DNA of 64,000 nt from an uncultured Pelagibacteraceae bacterium (GCA_902613545.1 CACMHW010000001.1:26001-90000), one strand, 5' to 3'; shown: positions 1 through 9,627, numbered from the stretch's first letter. The notes: a model not told the origin generated them from the sequence alone. Numbers and translations are program-made.

Positions 1-1
1 A

Positions 2-697
2 ACTAAAGGTCCTGGAGATTTCGTAACATCAGCAGATAAAAGAACTGAAAAAATTATAATAGACGAATTACAAAAGGCTCACCCAGATTACGGGATAGTA
101 ACTGAAGAAACGGGAATAATAAATAAATCTAATTTAGATAATAGATGGATAATTGATCCAATAGATGGAACAATGAACTTTTTAAATGGCATACCTCAAT
201 TTGCAATATCAATAGCTTATGAGGAAAATAGTGAAATTAAATGTGGTGTTATATTTAACCCAATTATGAATGAAATGTTTTGTGCTGAAAAAGGTAATGG
301 ATCTTACCTCAATAATTCAAGAATAAGAGTTTCCAATAAAAAGAAAATCAATGATGCTCTTATAGTAACTGGCGGCCCTAAAGGAGCTAGCAAAATTAAA
401 GATAAAATTTTTTCTGAATATATTAATGTCTCAAAAAATGTTTCTAATGTAAGAAAGTTTGGAAGCGCTGCCTTGGACATTGCTTATGTGGCTTGTGGTA
501 GATTTGATGGTTATTGGCAAAGAGAACTAAACTATTGGGATATTGCAGCTGGAATTATTATTTTAAAAGAAGCTGGAGGATTTATTGATTTTTTTGAGGA
601 AGATGCCAACGTACCTTTAAAAAAGAATATTTTAGCATCAAATTCCAATATTCATGAAGAATTGAGAGGTCTTATAATTAAAAAAGATATTGAGTAA
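2..697 (+). CDS. suhB: Inositol monophosphatase family protein (SuhB-like), 5'-truncated by window start
   Basis: Frame is open from base 2 (TKGPGDFVTSADKRTEKII...); motifs EETG, WIIDPIDGTMNFLNGIP and YWDIAAGIIILKEAGG are typical of the IMPase family. The ORF track starts at an internal Met. Confidence 0.9.
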   Translation, partial: TKGPGDFVTSADKRTEKIIIDELQKAHPDYGIVTEETGIINKSNLDNRWIIDPIDGTMNFLNGIPQFAISIAYEENSEIKCGVIFNPIMNEMFCAEKGNGSYLNNSRIRVSNKKKINDALIVTGGPKGASKIKDKIFSEYINVSKNVSNVRKFGSAALDIAYVACGRFDGYWQRELNYWDIAAGIIILKEAGGFIDFFEEDANVPLKKNILASNSNIHEELRGLIIKKDIE

Positions 698-725
698 AAA
701 CAATTATTAATATAGATATTTGCAA

Positions 726-950
726 ATGAAAAAAAACTTGCATCCAAAATATCACAAAATTAAAGTTGTCATGACTGATGGATCTGAATTTGAAACAAGG
801 TCTACTTGGGGAAAAGAAAATGATACTCTGAAGTTAGACATTGATCCAAAATCTCACTTCGCTTGGACTGGAGGTGCTCAAAAAATTTTGGATAAAGGAA
901 GAGTGAGTAAATATAATAAAAAATTTAGTAATCTTCGGAACAAAAAATAA
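726..950 (+). CDS. rpmE: Ribosomal protein L31
   Basis: [30 protein letters not shown]...[27 protein letters not shown] at 726 preferred over the TTG at 720. Confidence 0.93.
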   Translation: MKKNLHPKYHKIKVVMTDGSEFETRSTWGKENDTLKLDIDPKSHFAWTGGAQKILDKGRVSKYNKKFSNLRNKK

Positions 951-953
951 TTT

Positions 954-1538
954 ATGCCTGAAACACCATTTATGCCGAAAGCAACTGCTGTTTGGCTAGT
1001 TGAAAACACAACACTTACTTTTAAGCAAATCGCTGAATTCTGCAACTTACATGAGTTAGAAATAAAAGGTATAGCTGATGGAGATGTTGCGAAAGGCATT
1101 AAAGCTTACAATCCAATATTAGCAGGTCAACTTTCTAGAGAAGAAATAGAAATTTGCTCAAAAGATCCAAATAAAAAATTAAGTTTACTTAAAAAATTAG
1201 ATGAAGTCGAAGTTAAAGAGAGAAAAAAACCAAAATATACTCCATTATCAAAAAGACAAGATAGACCAGACGCAATATTATGGTTATGTAAAAATGCCTC
1301 GGAACTTACTGACGGTCAAATCTCAAAACTAGTTGGCAGTACTAAAGGTACGGTATCTTTGATCAGAAAAAGAAGTTATTGGAATTTTTCTAATTTAAAA
1401 CCTAGAGACCCCGTAATTCTTGCTTTATGCACGCAAGAGGCTTTTCAAAAAAGTTTGGATAAAGCGAAAAGAAGAGTTGAAAGAGAGCGAAAAGCTAAAA
1501 TTAGAGAGGAAAAAAAGGCTCAAGCAGCTTCAGCCTAG
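954..1538 (+). CDS. trcR: DUF1013 / TrcR-like cell-cycle transcriptional regulator
   Basis: MPETPFMPKATAVWLVENTTLTFKQIAEFCNLHELEIKGIADGDVA...DAILWLCKNASELTDGQISKLVGSTKGTV resembles the alphaproteobacterial DUF1013 family. Confidence 0.8.
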   Translation: MPETPFMPKATAVWLVENTTLTFKQIAEFCNLHELEIKGIADGDVAKGIKAYNPILAGQLSREEIEICSKDPNKKLSLLKKLDEVEVKERKKPKYTPLSKRQDRPDAILWLCKNASELTDGQISKLVGSTKGTVSLIRKRSYWNFSNLKPRDPVILALCTQEAFQKSLDKAKRRVERERKAKIREEKKAQAASA

Positions 1539-1589
1539 ACAAACTAGGCGTCTAATGATAACAACCATAAAAATTAACCGGAGGTTTTT

Positions 1590-1784
1590 ATTAAAATAGA
1601 CGTAAAAGATAATAACGTAGAACAAGCTATTAGAGTGCTAAAAAGAAAACTTCAAAAAGAGGGTTTCTTCAAAGTTATGAAAATGAAAAGCACTTATGAA
1701 AAGCCATCTGAACGAAAAAAAAGAGTTCAAACTGAAAATCTTAAAAGAATTAAAAAGCTCCAAAAACTAAGAAATAGATATTAA
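1590..1784 (+). CDS. rpsU: Ribosomal protein S21, apparent ATT start codon
   Basis: Not in the ORF track. Translation (M)KIDVKDNNVEQAIRVLKRKLQKEGFFKVMKMKSTYEKPSERKKRVQTENLKRIKKLQKLRNRY* (64 aa). Strong Shine-Dalgarno GGAGG at 1580-1584, 5 nt before ATT. Confidence 0.88.
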   Translation: MKIDVKDNNVEQAIRVLKRKLQKEGFFKVMKMKSTYEKPSERKKRVQTENLKRIKKLQKLRNRY

Positions 1785-1810
1785 CTTGAATTAAAATGAA
1801 GGGATTAGAA

Positions 1811-2014
1811 ATGCCATCAGGTAAAGTAAAGTGGTTTAACGCCAAAAAAGGCTATGGGTTTATAACAGATGATGAAACTAAAAAAGATATTTTTCTACAT
1901 GTATCAGCACTTGAAGAGTCAAAACTTAGAGTGCTTAAAGAAGAGCAAACAATTGTTTACGATATAAAAGAAGAAAAAGATAAACTCCAAGCAATTAATA
2001 TTAAAAAGAAATAA
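1811..2014 (+). CDS. Cold-shock domain protein
   Basis: MPSGKVKWFNAKKGYGFITDDETKKDIFLHVSALEES: RNP1-like KGYGFI and RNP2-like DIFLHVSA motifs; internal ATG at 1811 preferred. Confidence 0.92.
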   Translation: MPSGKVKWFNAKKGYGFITDDETKKDIFLHVSALEESKLRVLKEEQTIVYDIKEEKDKLQAINIKKK

Positions 2015-2019
2015 TTTAA

Positions 2020-2096
<77 letters not shown>

Positions 2097-2097
2097 A

Positions 2098-3924
2098 ATG
2101 ACAAACGAAATTAGAAATATCACAATCATTGCTCATGTCGATCACGGTAAAACAACATTAATTGACAGTTTAATGAAGCAAAGTGGATCGTTTAGAGAAA
2201 ATGAAAATGTTGAAGAACGAATAATGGATTCTGGAGAGTTAGAAAAGGAACGTGGTATAACAATTCTGGCTAAACCAACTTCGATAAATTGGAAAAATTC
2301 AAGAATTAATATTATCGATACACCAGGTCATAGAGATTTTGCTGCTGAAGTAGAGAGAGTATTGCATATGGCTGATGGGGCATTATTATTAATAGACTCT
2401 GCTGAGGGTGTTATGCCTCAAACAAAGTTTGTTCTCTCAAAAGCTTTAAAACAAGGTTTAAAGCCAATAGTAATTATAAATAAATTAGATAAAGCTGATC
2501 AAAGAGCTAATGAAGTCTTAGACGAAACATTTGATCTTTTTGTTAATTTAGATGCTAATGAAGAGCAGTTAGATTTTCCAGTTTTGTACGCAAGTGGTAG
2601 GTCTGGATGGGCAACAAAAGATATAGATGGGCCAAGAGAAAATTTAAAGCCTCTTTTAGATTTAATTCTAAAGCACGTAAAACCAACTGTTACAGAAAAA
2701 ACTAAACCTTTCGCAATGCTATCTACTTTATTATATGCAGACAGTTTTTTAGGAAGAAGTTTAGTAGGAAGAATAGCTCAAGGCACAGCAAAAGCTAATC
2801 AACAGATTAAGGCAATAAACTTAGAAGGTAAAAAAGTAGATGAGGGACGATTGACAAAAATTTTCAGATATGAAGGAACTAAGAAAGTTCCAATTGAAGT
2901 AGGAGAAGCAGGAGATATTGTCATTATAGCCGGACTAGAAAAAGCTAACGTCGCGGATACGATTTGTGATCTGAAATTGAATGAGCCAATAAGTGCTACT
3001 CCTATAGATCCTCCGACTATGTCAATTACAATTACAGTTAATAGTTCTCCATTAGCAGGCACTGAAGGGAACAAATTGACAAGCACGCAAATACGTGAAC
3101 GATTAATATTAGAAGCTGAAAATAATGTTGGTATCAATTTTGCAGAAAACGAAAATAAAGACTCTTTTTCAATCAGCGGACGTGGTGAATTAATGTTAGA
3201 AATTCTTTTAACTCAGATGAGACGTGAAGGATTTGAAATGACTGTGAGCCCTCCCAAAGTTTTAATAAAAGAAAATAATGGAAAAAAACAAGAGCCTATG
3301 GAAGAGATCACAATGGATCTAGATGAGGAATACTCCTCAAGAATCATTGACTCAATGAATAAAAGAAAAGGTAAATTAATTGAATTAAAAGATACTGGAA
3401 AAAATAAGAAAAGATTAATTTTTCATGCACCTACAAGAGGTTTAATGGGTTATACAAGTAGATTTTTAACTTTAACTAAAGGAACTGGAGTAATAAATAG
3501 AATCTTTCACTCTTACGGAGACTTCACTGGTGAGATGGAAGGTAGAAGGAATGGTGCTCTGATATCTATGGAAACTGGAAAAGCGGTAGCGTTTGCTATT
3601 TTTAATTTACAAGCAAGAGGTGAAATGCTTGTAACTCACAATGACCCAATTTACGAAGGTATGATTGTTGGTATTTCATCTAAAGCTGGTGATCTTGAGA
3701 TTAATGTTATGAAGGGAAAAAAGTTAACAAATATGAGAACACAAAATACAGATGAAAATATAGTTTTAACTCCGGTAAGAAAAATGGCTATTGCTGAACA
3801 ATTAAGTTTATTAAATACCGATGAAGCTTTAGAAATCACACCACAATCATGTAGACTTAGAAAATTAATTTTAGATCCAAATGAAAGAAAAAGACTATCA
3901 AGGGCAAAAGCCAAGGCTTCTTAA
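2098..3924 (+). CDS. typA: Translational GTPase TypA/BipA
   Basis: IAHVDHGKTTLIDSLMKQSG, ERGITILAK, DTPGHRDFAAEVERVL, NKLDKADQR; full length 608 aa. Confidence 0.96.
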   Translation: MTNEIRNITIIAHVDHGKTTLIDSLMKQSGSFRENENVEERIMDSGELEKERGITILAKPTSINWKNSRINIIDTPGHRDFAAEVERVLHMADGALLLIDSAEGVMPQTKFVLSKALKQGLKPIVIINKLDKADQRANEVLDETFDLFVNLDANEEQLDFPVLYASGRSGWATKDIDGPRENLKPLLDLILKHVKPTVTEKTKPFAMLSTLLYADSFLGRSLVGRIAQGTAKANQQIKAINLEGKKVDEGRLTKIFRYEGTKKVPIEVGEAGDIVIIAGLEKANVADTICDLKLNEPISATPIDPPTMSITITVNSSPLAGTEGNKLTSTQIRERLILEAENNVGINFAENENKDSFSISGRGELMLEILLTQMRREGFEMTVSPPKVLIKENNGKKQEPMEEITMDLDEEYSSRIIDSMNKRKGKLIELKDTGKNKKRLIFHAPTRGLMGYTSRFLTLTKGTGVINRIFHSYGDFTGEMEGRRNGALISMETGKAVAFAIFNLQARGEMLVTHNDPIYEGMIVGISSKAGDLEINVMKGKKLTNMRTQNTDENIVLTPVRKMAIAEQLSLLNTDEALEITPQSCRLRKLILDPNERKRLSRAKAKAS

Positions 3925-4619
3925 AATCTAAATCTTGATTTTTTACTATCATTTAAAAAACCTTTAACAGTATCAAGTGTCATAGAGTTAAAGCTTTTTC
4001 CAAATCCATTTATTTGATTTATGACTTTAGGTGGCATAGTAATTATATTGCAATTAATTTGTTTGGCTTGGGTGTAATTGTAAGCTTCCCTAGTGCTGGC
4101 CCAAAGAATTTCAATATTTTTGTTCCTTTTAGTTAAAGAAATACTTTTTTTGAATATCGGAAGTGGATCTTTGCCTTTATCTGCCATTCTTCCAGCAAAT
4201 ATGGAGATAATAGATTTAGTTTTTTTACATAATTTTTTATAAATTTTTTTAGTTTGCTCATACGTGTAGACAGCAGTTATATTTAGTTTGACTCCTTTAT
4301 AGCTTAATTCCTCAATTACAGAACCAGTAAACTTTCCTTTTGAGTTAACGACTGGGATTTTTACATAAACATTTTTACCCCAAGAGTTAATTTCATAAGC
4401 TTGTTCAAGCATATCATTTGAATTATCTGCGAATACTTCAAAAGAAATTGGTTTTTTTTTACAAACCTTTAAAATTTTTAAAGAATAGTCTTTATAATTT
4501 TTTGCACCAGCTGACCTCATTAAACTTGGATTAGTTGTAAAGCCATCAACCAAAGTTTTATTATTAAAAAATTTAATGGTTTCATAATCGGCGATATCAC
4601 AGAATATTTTTGTTCTCAT
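3921..4619 (-). CDS. tal: Transaldolase family protein
   Basis: MRTKIFCDIADYETIKFFNNKTLVDGFTTNPSLMRSAGAKNYKDYS...KLNITAVYT...ISIFAGRMADKGKDP: transaldolase/F6P-aldolase-type motifs. Confidence 0.85.
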   Translation of the reverse strand: MRTKIFCDIADYETIKFFNNKTLVDGFTTNPSLMRSAGAKNYKDYSLKILKVCKKKPISFEVFADNSNDMLEQAYEINSWGKNVYVKIPVVNSKGKFTGSVIEELSYKGVKLNITAVYTYEQTKKIYKKLCKKTKSIISIFAGRMADKGKDPLPIFKKSISLTKRNKNIEILWASTREAYNYTQAKQINCNIITMPPKVINQINGFGKSFNSMTLDTVKGFLNDSKKSRFRF

Positions 4620-6022
4620 TAATCTAAATTTTTAACAATATCCTCTGTCATTTTTTTTGCATCTGCAAACAACATTAATGTATTATCTTTATAAAATAAT
4701 TCATTATCTATTCCAGCATACCCAGGTGATAAACTTCGCTTAACAAATAAAACAGATTTACATTTTTCAACATCAAGCACTGGCATTCCAAATATTGGGC
4801 TTTTAGGGTCTGTTTTAGCTACGGGATTTGTTACATCGTTTGCTCCAATTACAAATGCGACATCGGAATTGGCAAAATCATTATTTATATCTTCTAACTC
4901 AAAGACTTCATCATATGGAACATTTGCCTCAGCTAAAAGAACGTTCATGTGTCCAGGCATCCTACCAGCAACAGGGTGTATGGCATACGTAACTTTAATA
5001 TCGTTTTTTTTTAATTTATCTACCATCTCTCTTAAAGCATGTTGAGCTTGCGCTACTGCCATTCCATAACCTGGAACTATGATTACTGATGAAGCATTTT
5101 TCATTAAAAAAGCTGCGTCTTCTGCATTACCACTCTTAACAGGTTTTTGGTCTTTCTTCTGCTTTGTATTATCGGAAGAACTATCTGCTCCAAAACCTCC
5201 AAGTATAACACTTACGAAGGATCTATTCATAGCTTTACACATTATATAAGATAGTATTGCTCCTGAAGATCCTACTAGCGCACCTGTGATAATTAAAGCG
5301 GTATTTTCTAAAGTAAAACCTATTCCTGCTGCAGCCCAACCTGAGTAAGAGTTTAACATTGAAATTACTACTGGCATATCGGCACCACCTATAGGTATAA
5401 TTAATAAAATACCCACTAGAAAAGAAATCATTATTACTGTCCAAAAAATATTTGCTGACTGCGATATGCATAAATAATAAATTAAGACAAAAATTCCGAT
5501 ACCTAGTATTAAATTTAAAAAATGTTGCCCACTAAAAGTTATTGGAGAACCAGACATTATCCCTCTTAATTTTAAGAAAGCTATTATAGATCCAGAAAAA
5601 GTTATTGCTCCTACTGCTGCACCAATAGACATTTCTATTAAACTCGCTAGTTTAATTTTCCCAACAACTCCTAAGTTAAAAGCTTCAGGATTTAGGAAAG
5701 CTGCTATAGCAACAAAAACTGCTGCTAATCCAACTAAACTATGAAAACCTGCAACTAATTCTGGCATTGCGGTCATTGGGATTCTAAAGGCAATAAAAGC
5801 TCCGATTAATCCACCAATTAAAAGAAACATTATTACATAGGTTAATGAAGTAGAAAAATTACCTACTGATAAAAATGTTACTACAATTGCAATTATCATA
5901 CCTGCAATTCCGAAATAATTTCCTTGTCTAGATGTATCCGGAGATGATAATCCTCTTAAGGCAAGAATAAATAGTATTCCAGAAATTAAATAAAAAATTG
6001 CTGATAAATTTGCGGATATCAT
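4619..6022 (-). CDS. pntB: NAD(P) transhydrogenase subunit beta
   Basis: Membrane N-terminus plus dIII domain VIIVPGYGMAVAQAQHALREMVDKL...YAIHPVAGRMPGHMNVLLAEANVPYDEV. Confidence 0.95.
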   Translation of the reverse strand: MISANLSAIFYLISGILFILALRGLSSPDTSRQGNYFGIAGMIIAIVVTFLSVGNFSTSLTYVIMFLLIGGLIGAFIAFRIPMTAMPELVAGFHSLVGLAAVFVAIAAFLNPEAFNLGVVGKIKLASLIEMSIGAAVGAITFSGSIIAFLKLRGIMSGSPITFSGQHFLNLILGIGIFVLIYYLCISQSANIFWTVIMISFLVGILLIIPIGGADMPVVISMLNSYSGWAAAGIGFTLENTALIITGALVGSSGAILSYIMCKAMNRSFVSVILGGFGADSSSDNTKQKKDQKPVKSGNAEDAAFLMKNASSVIIVPGYGMAVAQAQHALREMVDKLKKNDIKVTYAIHPVAGRMPGHMNVLLAEANVPYDEVFELEDINNDFANSDVAFVIGANDVTNPVAKTDPKSPIFGMPVLDVEKCKSVLFVKRSLSPGYAGIDNELFYKDNTLMLFADAKKMTEDIVKNLD

Positions 6023-6330
6023 TTCTTTTTATCTTTTTTTTTTTTATACATTTGAAGCATTCTTTGAGTTACCAGAAATCCCCCAAAAATATTTATTGCA
6101 GCCAGCACAATGGCTAAAAATCCAAAAATGCTTGATATACCAAATATGTTCTCAGACGACCCAGCTAGTGCTGCTATTATTGCACCAACAATTATGACAG
6201 ATGAAATAGCGTTTGTAACAGACATTAAAGGTGTATGTAGAGATGGTGTAACACTCCAAACAACATAATAGCCGATAAAAATTGATAAAATAAAAATACT
6301 TAATCTAAATATAAATGGATCTATTTCCAT
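6019..6330 (-). CDS. pntAb: NAD(P) transhydrogenase alpha subunit, membrane segment (alpha-2)
   Basis: YYVVWSVTPSLHTPLMSVTNAISSVIIVGA is the characteristic PntA C-terminal membrane domain as a separate ORF. Confidence 0.93.
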   Translation of the reverse strand: MEIDPFIFRLSIFILSIFIGYYVVWSVTPSLHTPLMSVTNAISSVIIVGAIIAALAGSSENIFGISSIFGFLAIVLAAINIFGGFLVTQRMLQMYKKKKDKKK

Positions 6331-6332
6331 AA

Positions 6333-7427
6333 TTAAACATCCTCTAGTAATGATTTTGTGATTATCTCGTCCTCTAAATTAATATTAAAATTTTTTTTTT
6401 CTCTACTATATAAGTTTCTTATAAAGCTAAATAAGTTTTTGGCATATAAACTTGAAGCAGTTAGTGGTAAACTATTCATTAGACTTTTTACACCAATCAC
6501 TTTTATTCCCTTAACTGTATTTATTTTCCCGGCCTCTGAGTATGCAGAGTTACCTCCTTGTTCTGCTGCCAAATCATAGACTATAGAGCCAGGTTTCATC
6601 AATTTTACTAAATCTTCGGTTAATATTCTTGGTGCAGGTTTACCAGGGATTAGTGCAGTACAAATAACTATATCATTTTTTTTAAGTGCTTCTTTCATCA
6701 TTTCAGCCTGTTTTTGTTTATAATCATCTGAGGCTTCTTTTGCATATCCACCTGCTGTTTCCATATCTTCTGCTTGATCAACAGTTAAAAATTTTCCACC
6801 TAAGCTTTCAACTTGCTCTTTTGATGCCGCTCTAACATCAGTCGCTGAAACTATTGCACCTAATCTTTTTGCAGTGGCAATCGCTTGTAAACCTGCCACA
6901 CCTGCTCCGATAACCAAAACTTTAGCGGCTGGTACAGTCCCAGCAGCTGTCATCATCATCGGTACAGCTTTTTCAAATTCAGCGACACAATCTACTACCG
7001 CTCTGTATCCAGCTAAATTTGATTGAGATGATAGTACATCCATTGATTGAGCGCGCGTAATACGAGGTAATAATTCAAGTGAAAAAGTTTTAATCTTTTT
7101 TTTTAAAATTTTATCTATTTGAATTTTATTAATTGACGGATTGAGCATTCCAATTAAAATTGTATTGTCTTTTAATAAACTTATTTCATTTTCAGAAGGA
7201 CAATTCACTTTAATTATTAAATCACTTGAGTTTAAAACTTCACTAGAAGAGTCTTTAATTTCTGCGCCAGTTTTTTCATATTCGTTATCCTCGATACCTA
7301 AGTGGGTTGCGTAATTTTTTTCAATTAATACTTTTAGACCTAGTCCTTTAATATTTTTTGCAGTTTCAGGAGTTATGGAAACTCTTTTTTCTAATGCTAA
7401 ATCTTCTTTAATTGAACCTACTATCAT
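6333..7427 (-). CDS. pntA: NAD(P) transhydrogenase alpha subunit, NAD-binding part (alpha-1)
   Basis: MIVGSIKEDLALEKRVSITPETAKNIKGLG...VLVIGAGVAGLQAIATAKRLGAIVSATDVRAASKEQVESLGGKF. Confidence 0.95.
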   Translation of the reverse strand: MIVGSIKEDLALEKRVSITPETAKNIKGLGLKVLIEKNYATHLGIEDNEYEKTGAEIKDSSSEVLNSSDLIIKVNCPSENEISLLKDNTILIGMLNPSINKIQIDKILKKKIKTFSLELLPRITRAQSMDVLSSQSNLAGYRAVVDCVAEFEKAVPMMMTAAGTVPAAKVLVIGAGVAGLQAIATAKRLGAIVSATDVRAASKEQVESLGGKFLTVDQAEDMETAGGYAKEASDDYKQKQAEMMKEALKKNDIVICTALIPGKPAPRILTEDLVKLMKPGSIVYDLAAEQGGNSAYSEAGKINTVKGIKVIGVKSLMNSLPLTASSLYAKNLFSFIRNLYSREKKNFNINLEDEIITKSLLEDV

Positions 7428-7445
7428 TTTTAAATTTCTTTGATT

Positions 7446-7556
7446 TTAAAGTAAAGTAACTGCTAAAATTACTAATACAGCAATTACTGCTAGTGTTCCC
7501 CATAACACAAACTTGGTGAAGCCACTATAGGTTTTTTTGAAGTCGTTTTCGCTCAT
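7446..7556 (-). CDS. Small single-TM protein, aa3-type cytochrome c oxidase subunit IV-like
   Basis: Not in the ORF track (36 aa): MSENDFKKTYSGFTKFVLWGTLAVIAVLVILAVTLL*. Short N-terminus plus one TM resembles the bacterial aa3-type COX IV family. Confidence 0.6.
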   Translation of the reverse strand: MSENDFKKTYSGFTKFVLWGTLAVIAVLVILAVTLL

Positions 7557-7558
7557 TT

Positions 7559-7684
7559 CTAGCCTTGACGAGCTTTAAATTTTGGATTTTTTTTATTTAT
7601 AACGTAAAGTTTTCCTCTACGCTTCACAAGTTTAGAGTTTAAATCTCTTTTTTTTAGTGATTTTAATGAGCTAGCTACTTTCAT
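7559..7684 (-). CDS. rpmJ: Ribosomal protein L36 (C-terminally extended form)
   Basis: Not in the ORF track (41 aa): [41 protein letters not shown]. Confidence 0.88.
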   Translation of the reverse strand: MKVASSLKSLKKRDLNSKLVKRRGKLYVINKKNPKFKARQG

Positions 7685-7693
7685 AAATTACAA

Positions 7694-7810
7694 GCCTGGC
7701 AACGTCCTACTCTCCCATATCTTAAGACAAAGTACCATCGGCGCTGAAGGGCTTAACTTCCGAGTTCGGAATGGGATCGGGTGTGACCCCTTCGCAATAA
7801 TTACCAGGCA
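7694..7810 (-). rRNA. rrf: 5S ribosomal RNA
   Basis: Minus strand TGCCTGGTAATTATTGCGAAGGGGTCACACCCGATCCCATTCCGAACTCGGAAGTTAAGCCCTTCAGCGCCGATGGTACT...GGGAGAGTAGGACGTTGCCAGGC: classic 5S with closing TGCCTGG/CCAGGC helix. Confidence 0.96.
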
Positions 7811-7871
7811 AAATCTTATAATATTTAAGTCTTATAAAGTAAAGGTTTATTATTTGCTGAAAATATAGGAT

Positions 7872-7946
7872 TGGTGGGCGTGATAAGAATTGAACTTATG
7901 ACCTCTACGATGTCAACGTAGCGTTCTACCACTGAACTACACGCCC
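7872..7946 (-). tRNA. tRNA-Val (GAC)
   Basis: Minus strand GGGCGTGTAGTTCAGTGGTAGAACGCTACGTTGACATCGTAGAGGTCATAAGTTCAATTCTTATCACGCCCACCA; anticodon GAC, encoded CCA. Confidence 0.93.
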
Positions 7947-8716
7947 ATTCTGAAACCATATTTCTTTATTGAATTTATTGATATTGAAAATATCGATAGC
8001 AAATTATCAATAAAAGAAAATTTGTTAAACACATTGTTATATTTCCATAAATAATAAATACTTTTTAATTTATTTCTTGATCTAGAATTTTTTAAAATCC
8101 TATAATAAGCGTGTGTTTTGTTAAATTTTTTTGCAAATAAATTCTTATTTTTTTTAAAAACTTCACACTTAAAAATATAATCCTCATGTTTTTGAATATT
8201 TCTAAATTTAATTTTTTTTATAATATTCCTTCTTAAAATCATTGTAGAGGTATTTATTGATGAATTTCTACTAAAAGATTTTAAATTCAATATACTAGGG
8301 ACATTTGTGCGTTTTAAGAAATTTTTATTATCTTTATGGAAAGATATATAATCAGTATAACTAAATTTGACATTATTGGCATTCATAAAATTTATTTGGG
8401 AAGATAATTTATTTTTTGGCCAGTAATCATCTGAGTCTAAAAAAGATAAGTAATAAGATTTTGATAATGACATACCTATATTTCTACAAATAGCAGGTCC
8501 TTTATTTTTTTTTAGAAAAATTATTTTAATCTTTTTCTTTTTTCTGAATTTTTTTAAAATTTTTTTAGATTTGTCTCTAGAATTATCGTCAATTATATAT
8601 AATTTCCAATACTTATAAGATTGTTTTAAAACTGATTTAATTGCTTCCTCAATAAATTCTTCTTTATTATAATTGGGCATAATAATATCAACAAAAATCT
8701 TTTTTCTTTTCATCAT
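7937..8716 (-). CDS. Glycosyltransferase family 2
   Basis: VDIIMPNYNKEEFIEEAIKSVLKQSYKYWKLYIIDDNSRDKS...LSFLDSDDYWPKNKL: GT-A GT2 signature. Confidence 0.88.
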   Translation of the reverse strand: MMKRKKIFVDIIMPNYNKEEFIEEAIKSVLKQSYKYWKLYIIDDNSRDKSKKILKKFRKKKKIKIIFLKKNKGPAICRNIGMSLSKSYYLSFLDSDDYWPKNKLSSQINFMNANNVKFSYTDYISFHKDNKNFLKRTNVPSILNLKSFSRNSSINTSTMILRRNIIKKIKFRNIQKHEDYIFKCEVFKKNKNLFAKKFNKTHAYYRILKNSRSRNKLKSIYYLWKYNNVFNKFSFIDNLLSIFSISINSIKKYGFRMGV

Positions 8717-8718
8717 TT

Positions 8719-9627
8719 TTATGTCTCGCCGACTATCCTCCTAGAAACAAAATCTGGAAAGAAAAATATAATTAGCAATTTTAATTTATTTAAATTATTT
8801 GGGTACATAAAAATTTTAAATAAAACTTTCCAATTTCTTTTTTCTTTTACCAATGTGAGGCTAGAGTGAAATCTTTCCCATTCAGTTAATAGCTTTAAAT
8901 CCTCAACGGGTCCAAATATTTCTTTTGATCTAATTTCATTATACCATTTACTAAACTGTATAGATTTTGTTTTAAAGTTTTTTTTTTGCATTTGATTATT
9001 ATGTTGTCTATAAATCCCAATACATTCTTGTACAGCAGCAAATTTATATTTTAATGAAAACCTAAGTACAAAGTCTAAATCTCCTAAATAATTATACTTA
9101 ACTTTAAATATTTCCTTTTCTTTTTGAATGAATTTTTTTCTAATCATAATTGTTAGTAAACCAACAGGATAACTTTTAAGTAAGTTTTTAGTTATGTATC
9201 CCTCAGGTAAGTTTTGCTTTGTAATAAATTGTTTTTTTCTGAATAAACTATCTTTATTATATTTTAAAAATTTTCCATAAACCAACCCAACTTTTTTGTC
9301 TTTAAATTTTTCTAACTGTAATTTTAATTTATTTGGTAACCAAGTGTCGTCAACGTCTAAAAAAGCAACAAAATTACCCTTTGTTTTTTTTATAGCAGCA
9401 TTTCTAGAAACATATAGACTCACCTTTTTTGAAGTATAAAAATATCTTAACCTTTTATCTTTAAAAGATTTGAATATTTTTTCACTTTGATCTGATGAGC
9501 TGTTATTCCAGAAGATTAACTCCCAGTTTTTGTAAGTTTGGTTTAATACGCTGTTTATTGCCTCAACTAAAAATTTTTCTCCATTATGACAATTCATAAT
9601 GATTGATATTTCTGGTTTTTTAACCAT
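8719..9627 (-). CDS. Glycosyltransferase family 2
   Basis: ISIIMNCHNGEKFLVEAINSVLNQTYKNWELIFWNNSSSDQS...VAFLDVDDTWLPNKL. Confidence 0.9.
   Translation of the reverse strand: MVKKPEISIIMNCHNGEKFLVEAINSVLNQTYKNWELIFWNNSSSDQSEKIFKSFKDKRLRYFYTSKKVSLYVSRNAAIKKTKGNFVAFLDVDDTWLPNKLKLQLEKFKDKKVGLVYGKFLKYNKDSLFRKKQFITKQNLPEGYITKNLLKSYPVGLLTIMIRKKFIQKEKEIFKVKYNYLGDLDFVLRFSLKYKFAAVQECIGIYRQHNNQMQKKNFKTKSIQFSKWYNEIRSKEIFGPVEDLKLLTEWERFHSSLTLVKEKRNWKVLFKIFMYPNNLNKLKLLIIFFFPDFVSRRIVGET

Noticed and set aside
878-1099. 73-aa minus-strand ORF
   Set aside because: Antisense to rpmE/trcR, no family resemblance.
2799-3137. 112-aa minus-strand ORF
   Set aside because: Antisense inside typA; shadow ORF.
3651-3914. 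87-aa minus-strand ORF
   Set aside because: Antisense inside typA; shadow ORF.
5235-5471. 78-aa minus-strand ORF
   Set aside because: Alternative frame inside pntB, which is well supported.
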